Source: Pseudomonadota bacterium
Lineage (GTDB): Bacteria; Pseudomonadota; Alphaproteobacteria; Rhizobiales; Kaistiaceae
Reading direction: 5' to 3'
Assembly (NCBI GenBank): GCA_023433185.1
Contig: JAEZEN010000248.1
Location: 1 to 5,707, forward strand
DNA: 5,707 nucleotides
Numbering within the stretch: the first letter of the stretch is position 1; every line of letters begins with the position of its first letter. Below the pieces are notes generated by a model. The model did no database searches. It was not told the origin of the DNA and saw only the letters and a program-made list of their open reading frames with translations. Below, in pieces: positions 1-4,729 of the stretch. The position numbers and the translations under genes are program-made.

Positions 1-225
1 GGTCGGCTCCCGCTCGATATCGGCCTCGGCCGCCACGTCGGCGTGATCCATGACCGCAGCGATCCGGGCGCCCGCCCCCTCGATCGCGGCCGTGAGCCGC
101 GTCAGGGTCTCGGGGACCGAGTAGGGACTGGTCCTCACCTGCCATTCGTCCGCGGCCGACGCGGCCGTCGACGTCGCAATGGCGCCGACCAGCAGGATGG
201 CCTGTGACACGCGCGTGAACATCAT
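1..225 (-). CDS. Exported DUF302-family protein, N-terminal 75 codons (runs off left edge)
   Basis: The reading frame is open from the ATG at 225 to the window edge, so the gene is 3'-truncated here. Residues 1-25 look like a Sec signal peptide: MMFTRV, a hydrophobic stretch (AILLVGAIATSTA), then ASA followed by ADEWQ, an AxA-type cleavage site. The mature part (VRTSPYSVPETLTRLTAAIE, then GARIAAVMDHADVAAEADIE) matches the start of the DUF302 fold as I know it: SPYSVxETxxRL, then an xxxDHAxxA stretch. A GGAG box at 232-235 lies 6 nt before the first of two tandem ATGs (225 and 222) and 9 nt before the second, so the start is uncertain by one codon. DUF302 has no settled biochemical function; a periplasmic location is inferred. 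It lies 115 nt downstream of the cytochrome bd operon on the same strand, so it may be co-transcribed. Confidence 0.8.
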   Translation of the reverse strand, partial: MMFTRVSQAILLVGAIATSTAASAADEWQVRTSPYSVPETLTRLTAAIEGAGARIAAVMDHADVAAEADIEREPT

Positions 226-280
226 TCCGATCTCCAATCCACTTTCCCGAGCCCATCTGCACGTGGGGATCGGGGGCGGC

Positions 281-303
281 GGGCGCAATCAAAATTGCGG
301 CCC
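281..303. other. Imperfect hairpin between the oxidase operon and the DUF302 gene
   Basis: GGGCGCAAT (281-289) can pair with ATTGC-G-GCCC (294-303) across a 4-nt loop, with one bulged G. It sits inside the 115-nt gap between the DUF2474-type gene (ends 341) and the DUF302 start (225). No run of T follows on either strand, so it is not a standard intrinsic terminator. It could be an mRNA-stabilising stem, an attenuating element, or chance in G+C-rich DNA. Nothing else readable was seen in the gap except the ribosome binding site of the DUF302 gene. Confidence 0.3.
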
Positions 304-340
304 CTGGCGGAGGGCGCTTGCCCGACACGCGTGCCGCCCT

Positions 341-448
341 TCAGGAGAGCGCCATCCGGATGACCAGCGCCGCCGCGCCGACCGCGGCCAGACCCGCCAG
401 CCACAGCATCACGAACCAAAAGAGGCGCGTGCCGAGCCCGTCGGCCAT
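341..448 (-). CDS. DUF2474-type small membrane protein, accessory subunit candidate of cytochrome bd oxidase
   Basis: This is a 35-residue ORF. Its ATG shares the last base of the cydB stop codon (TGATG), and a strong GAGGAGGG ribosome binding site (458-465) lies 9 nt upstream inside the end of cydB. The protein is one membrane helix: MADGLGTRLFWFVMLW followed by an Ala/Val/Leu-rich run and a short basic end (IRMALS). The WF..W..A.........IR pattern fits the DUF2474 family, usually found as the last gene after CIO-type cydAB. By analogy with CydX of E. coli (a similar-sized single-helix subunit that stabilises the oxidase) it probably associates with CydA/CydB in the inner membrane. It does not look like E. 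coli CydX in sequence, so I do not use that name. Its position and translational coupling are the best support. Confidence 0.8.
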   Translation of the reverse strand: MADGLGTRLFWFVMLWLAGLAAVGAAALVIRMALS

Positions 449-1452
449 CAGTGGTAGCCCTCCTCGGGATCGATCTTGCCGCGGAACACCCAGTAGGCAT
501 AGCCGGTATAGGCGAGGATGATCGGGATCAGGACCGCGGCCCCCACCAGGAGGAAGATGAGGCTCGAGTCGGGGGCGGCCGCCTCCTCGATCGTCAGGGC
601 GCCCGGAACAATGTAGGGATAGAAGCTGATCCCGAGCCCGATGAAGCTCAGGACGAACAGTCCGAGCGCGGCCAGGAAGGGCTGGAGGTGGCGGTCATTG
701 TGGAGGCCGTGCCATAGCGCGAACGCGCAGGCCGCGAGGAGAAGCGGCACGAAGGCCGAGAAGAACGCGGCCGGGAAGGCGAACCAGCGCTCGAAATAGA
801 CGCTGTTGATGAACGGGCTCCACAGCGACACCACGCCGATGAGAGCGATCGTCCCGACCGCGGCGACTTTCGCCAGCCGCTGCGCCTTCTCCTGGAGACC
901 TCCGGTCGTCTTGAGGTTCAGCCACGTCGCGCCGAGGAGCGCATATCCGACGGTGACGGCGAGCCCGGTGAGCAGGGTGAACGGCGTGAGCCAGTCCCAC
1001 CAGCCGCCGGCATAGGCGCGATCCACGATCGTGATCCCCTGGACCAGCGCGCCGAGCGCGATCCCCTGGCAGAAAGCTGCGACTGTCGAGCCGATCCAGA
1101 ATCCGACATCCCACCAGTCCCCGCCCCGTTTCGTCCGCCAGCGGAATTCGAACGCGACCCCCCGGAACACCAGACCGAGCAGCATCAGGTTGATCGGCAT
1201 GTAGAGGGCCGGCAGGACCGTGGCATAGACCACCGGGAAGACCGCCATGAGGCCGCCGCCGCCGAGCACCAGCCAGGTCTCGTTGCCGTCCCAGACCGGC
1301 GCGATGGAGTTGGTGGCGATGTCGCGGTCGGCGCGCTCCGGAAAGAACGGGAACAGGATGCCGACGCCGAGATCGAAACCGTCGAGAACCACGTAGGCGA
1401 GGACCGCGAAGGCGATGATCGCGGCCCAGATCATGGGGAGGTCAATTGGCAT
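448..1452 (-). CDS. cydB: Cytochrome bd-type quinol oxidase subunit II (CIO type)
   Basis: CydB is the second large membrane subunit of the cytochrome bd quinol oxidase. It packs against CydA, which holds the haems, in the inner membrane. The 334-residue product begins MPIDLPMIWA and shows the family signatures: the helix-I motif VLDGFDLGVG (about 22-31, acidic residues D24 and D27), APVWDGNETWLV (51-62) and FRGVAFEFRW (96-105). The rest is a series of hydrophobic helices ending near residue 325, then a short polar tail (GKIDPEEGYH). The length suits the CIO branch (about 335) better than the longer E. coli CydB (379). The ATG at 1452 lies inside the end of cydA, giving an 11-nt overlap with only a weak G-rich (GGGGG) binding site, so translational coupling to cydA is likely. 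The gene ends 1 nt into the DUF2474-type ORF. No key residue is obviously missing. Confidence 0.97.
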   Translation of the reverse strand: MPIDLPMIWAAIIAFAVLAYVVLDGFDLGVGILFPFFPERADRDIATNSIAPVWDGNETWLVLGGGGLMAVFPVVYATVLPALYMPINLMLLGLVFRGVAFEFRWRTKRGGDWWDVGFWIGSTVAAFCQGIALGALVQGITIVDRAYAGGWWDWLTPFTLLTGLAVTVGYALLGATWLNLKTTGGLQEKAQRLAKVAAVGTIALIGVVSLWSPFINSVYFERWFAFPAAFFSAFVPLLLAACAFALWHGLHNDRHLQPFLAALGLFVLSFIGLGISFYPYIVPGALTIEEAAAPDSSLIFLLVGAAVLIPIILAYTGYAYWVFRGKIDPEEGYH

Positions 1453-2863
1453 GGATGCCCCCGTCGCGCAGTTCCTCCTGGGCGGGACCGGGGTTGATCC
1501 CGGCGGTGCGGATCGGCCCCTTGTCGAGTTCGCGGTCCTCCTCGACCACCGGAGTCCGGTTCATGAGGCGGAGCAGGTAGAAGACCCCCGCTCCGAAGAC
1601 GAGGAAGTAGACGATCACGAAGGCGGTGAGGGACGCGCCGACGGCAGGCGCGGCGATCGGGGAGATGCTGTCCGAGGTCCTGAGGAGCCCGTATACGGTG
1701 AACGGCTGTCGGCCGACCTCGGTCGTGAACCATCCCGCGAGCACGGCGACGAACCCTGACGGCCCCATGACGATCGCGGCGCGGTGGAGGAGCGTGCTCT
1801 CGTAGAGGGTGCCGCGATAGCGGGCGACCAGCGACCACAGGCCGATCCCCAGCATCAGGAAGCCGATCCCCACCATGATGCGGAAGGCGAAGAAGGGGAT
1901 CGCAACCGGCGGCCGGTCCTCCGGCGGAAAGGCGTTTAAGCCCTCGACGCTGCCGTCGACGCTGTGGGTCAGGATCAGCGATCCGAGCATCGGGATGGCG
2001 ATCTGGTAGTCGACGCGCCCCGCGGCTTCGTCGGGAATGCCGAAGAGGATCAGCGGCGCCGCCCTCTCGTAGCTTTCGAAATGGCCCTCCATGGCGGCGA
2101 TCTTGGCCGGCTGGTGCTCGAGCGTGTTGAGGCCGTGGGCGTCGCCGGCGAAGATCTGGATCGGCGTGACGATCGCCGCCATCCACATCGCCATCGAGAA
2201 CATCGTGCGCGCCTGGCGATTGGTCCGGTCGCGCAGCAGGTGGACGGCGCCGACCGCGCCGACCGCAAAGGCCGTCGTCAGGAAGGCGGCCAGCACCGTG
2301 TGGACGAGCCGGTAGGGGAAGGACGGGTTGAAGACGATCGCCCACCAGTCCTCGGGCACGAAGTTGCCGTTGGCATCGATCGAGAACCCGGCCGGCGTGT
2401 GCATCCACGAATTGACCGACAGGATCCAGGTCGCCGAGACCAGAGTACCGACCGCAACCACGACGACGGCCACCATGTGCAGGGCGTCGCCGACGCGCTT
2501 CCGGCCGAACAGCATGATGCCGAGGAAGCCGGCCTCGAGGAAGAAGGCGGTGAGCACCTCGTAGCCCATGAGCGGCCCGATCACCGCGCCCGCCCGCTCG
2601 GAGAAGACCGACCAGTTGGTCCCGAACTGGTAGCTCATCACGATCCCCGAGACGACGCCCATGGCGAAGGTCACGGCGAAGATCGTCTTCCAGTACTCGA
2701 AAAGCCTGAGATAGGCCGGGTCGCGCTTCCAGAGCCAGAGTCCGTTCAGGACCGCGAGAAAGCTCGCCGTGCCGATCGAGAAGGCGGGAAAGATGAAGTG
2801 GAAGGAGACGGTGAAGGCGAACTGGATGCGGGCCAACATTTCCGCCGTCTGACCGTAGTCCAT
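1442..2863 (-). CDS. cydA: Cytochrome bd-type quinol oxidase subunit I, cyanide-insensitive (CIO) type
   Basis: CydA binds haems b558, b595 and the oxygen-reducing haem and oxidises quinol at the periplasmic face, reducing O2 to water without pumping protons. The chosen start (ATG 2863) gives 473 residues. It has AGGA 8 nt upstream (2872-2875) and puts LARIQFAFTVSFH at residues 10-22, as is usual. An in-frame ATG at 2923 would add 20 polar residues (MSAGAGSDPR...) but has no good binding site. Visible key residues are H22 (family H19), the E102/E110 pair in YEVLTAFFLEAGF, H188 in FPYRLVHT and R328/M330 in FRIM (b558 ligand pair H186/M393 in E. coli). The Q-loop motif GDAHGLNTLEHQPAKIAAME (240-259) carries K254 and E259, and E382 precedes GRQPF (384-388). 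The Q-loop is short and the long E. coli-type C-terminal insertion is absent, which defines the CIO-like class. The family's GRQPW reads GRQPF here. cyd assembly-exporter genes (cydDC) are not in the window. Confidence 0.96.
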   Translation of the reverse strand: MDYGQTAEMLARIQFAFTVSFHFIFPAFSIGTASFLAVLNGLWLWKRDPAYLRLFEYWKTIFAVTFAMGVVSGIVMSYQFGTNWSVFSERAGAVIGPLMGYEVLTAFFLEAGFLGIMLFGRKRVGDALHMVAVVVVAVGTLVSATWILSVNSWMHTPAGFSIDANGNFVPEDWWAIVFNPSFPYRLVHTVLAAFLTTAFAVGAVGAVHLLRDRTNRQARTMFSMAMWMAAIVTPIQIFAGDAHGLNTLEHQPAKIAAMEGHFESYERAAPLILFGIPDEAAGRVDYQIAIPMLGSLILTHSVDGSVEGLNAFPPEDRPPVAIPFFAFRIMVGIGFLMLGIGLWSLVARYRGTLYESTLLHRAAIVMGPSGFVAVLAGWFTTEVGRQPFTVYGLLRTSDSISPIAAPAVGASLTAFVIVYFLVFGAGVFYLLRLMNRTPVVEEDRELDKGPIRTAGINPGPAQEELRDGGIHAN

Positions 2864-3183
2864 GTCGCCCGTCCTGTCGTCCGGCGCTCCCGATCGGGGG
2901 TCCGATCCGGCTCCTGCCGACATCTATAGGTGGCAACCCGCGGGGGAATAGGCCTGGCTTGAGACAAATTGACCGCCGCGCCCTGCCCGTCCGGCATGCC
3001 GGTGCTCGCGACGGGCCGTCGTCGAGGTCAAGCCCGCTCGAATGCGCCCGGCGATGAAGCACCCGAAGCGCGCGTCATGTCAACCCGCCGGGCCGCGGCA
3101 ACGGTGGAGCGACGGCGATCGGGCGGGCGTTGCCGGCGCGCGCGCAGCGCGGTAGTTCCGACGCTGCGACACATGGAGCAGCA
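2864..3183. promoter_or_regulatory. Divergent cydA/prmA intergenic region
   Basis: This 320-nt stretch has no convincing gene and must contain the promoters of cydA (leftward) and prmA (rightward). It holds several inverted repeats: GATCGG/CCGATC with a 4-nt spacer (2892-2907, in the cydA leader), the palindrome CCGGCATGCCGG (2991-3002), and GCCCGTC (2985-2991)/GACGGGC (3010-3016) enclosing most of it. A run of alternating G and C lies near 3135-3145. A weak prmA promoter guess is TTGCCG (3130-3135), a 17-nt gap and TAGTTC (3153-3158). A weak cydA -10 guess is TATAGA on the minus strand around 2922-2927. No clear FNR/Anr-type TTGAT-N4-ATCAA box is present. The promoter guesses are low confidence; only the repeats are directly visible. 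Confidence 0.4.
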
Positions 3184-4089
3184 ATGACCCACACCGCCAG
3201 CCTCTCGCTCCGCCAGGACGACGCCTTCCGTCTGATCACCGCGCTCGACGAGGACGCGCGGCTCACCGGCCTCGCCGTCGATGCGGTCGAAGAGGAGCGG
3301 GGGCGCTGGCGCGTGACCCTCTATCTGCCGGAGCCACCCGACAGCGGCCTCTCGGCGGCTCTCGACGCCATCATCGGCGAGCTGTTCGGCGCCGATGCCC
3401 CCAGGTTCGCGGTCACGCCCCTGCCCGATGCGGACTGGGTGGCAATGTCGCTCGAGGGGCTGACGCCGGTGCGCGCGGGCCGCTTCCTGGTCCACGGCAG
3501 CCACGATCGCGACAAGGCGAGGCCCAACGACATCGCCATCGAGATCGAGGCCGGCGAGGCCTTCGGTACCGGGCACCATGGCACCACCAGCGGCTGCCTG
3601 CTCGCCATCGAGCAAACGGTCCGCACCCGCACCGTCCGCAACGCCCTCGACATCGGCACCGGCTCGGGCGTGCTCGCCATCGCCATCGCCCGCCTCGCCC
3701 ATTGCCCGGTGCTGGCGAGCGACATCGATCCGGTGGCGACGCGGGTGGCGGCCGCGAATATCCGCCTCAACGGCGCCCATCCATCGGTGCGGGTGGTCAC
3801 GGCGGCCGGCATCGGCCGGCGGGTCTTCGCCGTCAACGGTCCCTACGACCTGGTCGTGGCGAACATCCTGGCGGGGCCGCTCGTCGCGCTCGCGCCCGCG
3901 ATCCGCCGCGCGGTGGCGCCGGGCGGTACCGTGATCCTGTCGGGCTTGACGACGACGCAGCAGGTCCGCGTCGCCGCCGCCTACCGGGCCGCGGGACTGC
4001 GGCTCGAGCGGGCGGCGGTGCGCGAGGACTGGGCGACGCTGACGTTCACGAAGGCCAGTCCAGCACACCGCAGCTCGGCATCCGGCTGA
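3184..4089 (+). CDS. prmA: Ribosomal protein L11 methyltransferase
   Basis: PrmA trimethylates ribosomal protein L11 using S-adenosylmethionine in the cytoplasm. The 301-residue product is near the family's normal length. The N-terminal substrate-recognition part (about 1-110) is followed by a Rossmann methyltransferase domain with AFGTGHHGTT (126-135), the SAM-binding glycine loop LDIGTGSGVLAIA (155-167), the acidic end of strand 2 in ASDIDPVA (178-185), and the PrmA-type NILAGPL (227-233), which corresponds to the NPPF-like substrate-side motif. PGGTVILSGL (246-255) follows. The ATG at 3184 was chosen because GGAG lies 5 nt upstream and the sequence begins at the usual place; an in-frame alternative start at 3130 would add an 18-residue Arg/Ala-rich tail with no family resemblance. 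It is divergent from cydA and alone on its strand here. The last dozen residues (ASPAHRSSASG) are low-complexity and probably disordered. Confidence 0.96.
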   Translation: MTHTASLSLRQDDAFRLITALDEDARLTGLAVDAVEEERGRWRVTLYLPEPPDSGLSAALDAIIGELFGADAPRFAVTPLPDADWVAMSLEGLTPVRAGRFLVHGSHDRDKARPNDIAIEIEAGEAFGTGHHGTTSGCLLAIEQTVRTRTVRNALDIGTGSGVLAIAIARLAHCPVLASDIDPVATRVAAANIRLNGAHPSVRVVTAAGIGRRVFAVNGPYDLVVANILAGPLVALAPAIRRAVAPGGTVILSGLTTTQQVRVAAAYRAAGLRLERAAVREDWATLTFTKASPAHRSSASG

Positions 4090-4119
4090 CGGCCAGGAGA
4101 GGAGCGTTGCAGGTCTTCC

Positions 4120-4281
4120 ATGCTTCGCCGAGGCGTTGCGCGCGGATCCGGTCTCGGGGAGTACGACGCCCTCAAGATCGCGCCCCACGGAAAGTCCATG
4201 GACTGCTACAGGGATGCCAAGGACGCGTTCGTGGCAGACGCGCTGCGCGGTGCACCCACCGGGGTGGATGAGCCCCGATGA
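4120..4281 (+). CDS. Doubtful 53-residue ORF downstream of prmA
   Basis: The frame opens with ATG at 4120 and closes with TGA at 4279-4281. I do not recognise the protein. After a basic start (MLRRGVARGSG) it has a mixed, soluble-looking composition (EYDALKIAPHGKS, then MDCYRDAKDAFVADAL) with a balance of acidic and basic residues that a shadow frame in this DNA usually lacks. About three quarters of its third codon positions are G or C, a little below the neighbours. The purine-rich AGGAGAGGAG (4095-4104) is about 15 nt upstream, too far for a normal binding site. It could be a small real gene, a gene remnant, or chance. It ends 13 nt before the convergent 73-residue ORF. Confidence 0.3.
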   Translation: MLRRGVARGSGLGEYDALKIAPHGKSMDCYRDAKDAFVADALRGAPTGVDEPR

Positions 4282-4293
4282 TGGAGCGGCCCC

Positions 4294-4515
4294 CTAGAGC
4301 GGAAAGCCGGCCCGGCCACCGCGGTCGACCGACATGCGCTCGGGCCCGAAGGTGGCGAGCGTCGCATCGTCGACGCCGATCCGGAAGGCGAGAGCGTTGC
4401 GGCGCGGGGCGGCCTCTCGGCTGGTCTGCGCCCGGGCGACCGCATAGGGCATCGCGCCCATGGCCGGCGCCATGCGGCTGCCGCTGTCGCCGAGTGTCCT
4501 GATTGCCGTAGCCAT
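4294..4515 (-). CDS. Hypothetical 73-residue protein, family not recognised
   Basis: A complete ORF from ATG 4515 to TAG 4294, with AGGA (4522-4525) 6 nt upstream of the start. Codon choice is strongly G/C-ending like the surrounding genes, which supports real coding. The protein begins MATAIRTLGDSGSRMAPAMG, has a middle rich in Ala and Arg, then RNALAFRIGVDDATLATFGPERMSVDRGG, ending GFPL. There is no signal peptide, membrane helix or cysteine. It is cytoplasmic by inference and its function is unknown. The frame stays open further upstream (to about 4905), but those codons run through the intergenic region and the aminopeptidase gene on the other strand, so the short start is preferred. It is convergent with prmA and divergent from the aminopeptidase gene. 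No clear terminator follows it. Confidence 0.6.
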   Translation of the reverse strand: MATAIRTLGDSGSRMAPAMGAMPYAVARAQTSREAAPRRNALAFRIGVDDATLATFGPERMSVDRGGRAGFPL

Positions 4516-4620
4516 GACGATTCCTTCTTTCCTCACGCGAACAACCCTCCTCGCATCGCGACATAGGCCGGCAAGTATGGCAGGGGAAGGCGCCCAAGCG
4601 CATGGCAGCCTTGAGTTTTT

Positions 4621-4652
4621 TGCAGTGCACCCGTCATCTTGGTGCAATGCAC
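4621..4652. repeat. Direct repeat TGCARTGCAC, candidate operator pair
   Basis: TGCAGTGCAC (4621-4630) and TGCAATGCAC (4643-4652) match at 9 of 10 positions and start 22 bp apart, about two helical turns. The second copy forms the palindrome GTGCA-A-TGCAC (4642-4652). TGCACC (4626-4631) and GGTGCA (4641-4646) also form an inverted pair with a 9-bp spacer. The elements lie between two divergently oriented genes, about 80-110 bp upstream of the aminopeptidase start and 105-140 bp upstream of the 73-residue ORF. Spacing by whole turns is typical of cooperative regulator binding. I cannot assign a regulator family; no regulator gene is in the window. Confidence 0.4.
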
Positions 4653-4654
4653 AA

Positions 4655-4684
4655 TTGGACGGCAGATTTCGCGGGCTGTATGCA
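4655..4684 (+). promoter_or_regulatory. Weak candidate promoter for the aminopeptidase gene
   Basis: TTGGAC (4655-4660) and TATGCA (4679-4684) are separated by 18 nt and could be -35 and -10 boxes; each matches only part of the sigma-70 consensus. The TGCARTGCAC repeat pair ends 2 bp upstream, which would be an activator-like position. Transcription would begin near the hairpin at 4687-4711 and leave a leader of about 40 nt. This is a guess from spacing, not a strong match. Confidence 0.2.
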
Positions 4685-4686
4685 GG

Positions 4687-4711
4687 CCGCTGCCGCGCTT
4701 CGCGGCAGCGG
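4687..4711. repeat. Perfect 11-bp-stem hairpin just upstream of the aminopeptidase ribosome binding site
   Basis: CCGCTGCCGCG (4687-4697) is exactly complementary to CGCGGCAGCGG (4701-4711) across a CTT loop (4698-4700). The stem ends 5 nt before the GGGAGGG ribosome binding site (4717-4723). No T-run follows on either strand, so it is not a normal intrinsic terminator. If transcribed it would be a very stable leader stem that could affect ribosome access or mRNA stability. It might instead be one copy of a dispersed palindromic (REP-like) element, which a single window cannot show. Confidence 0.6.
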
Positions 4712-4729
4712 AAGCAGGGAGGGACGGGC

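Noticed and set aside
1964..2929. 321-codon plus-strand open frame antisense to cydA
   Set aside because: Its composition (Arg, Asp, Gly, His-rich with no hydrophobic core) is typical of an antisense shadow in high-G+C DNA.
2957..2975. Possible FNR/Anr site around TTGAGACAAATTGA upstream of cydA
   Set aside because: It lacks the required inverted symmetry (TTGAT-N4-ATCAA); the two TTGA words are in the same orientation.
1431..3062. 543-codon open frame on the minus strand overlapping cydA
   Set aside because: It is the +1-shifted shadow of cydA: Arg/Gly/Pro-rich, no family features, while the cydA frame has all conserved haem-ligand motifs.
3028..4188. 386-codon minus-strand open frame antisense to prmA
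   Set aside because: prmA on the plus strand carries clear methyltransferase motifs; this frame is low-complexity Arg/Ala/Gly/Asp.
4107..4271. 54-codon frame from TTG 4107 with AGGAG 7 nt upstream
   Set aside because: The product is extremely Arg-rich (RRCARIRSRGVRRPQDR type) like other shadow frames; the binding site is attractive but the protein is not.
4245..4293. Possible shared terminator between prmA and the convergent 73-residue gene (CCAC-CGGG-GTGG)
   Set aside because: The stem is only about 4 bp and no T-run follows on either strand.
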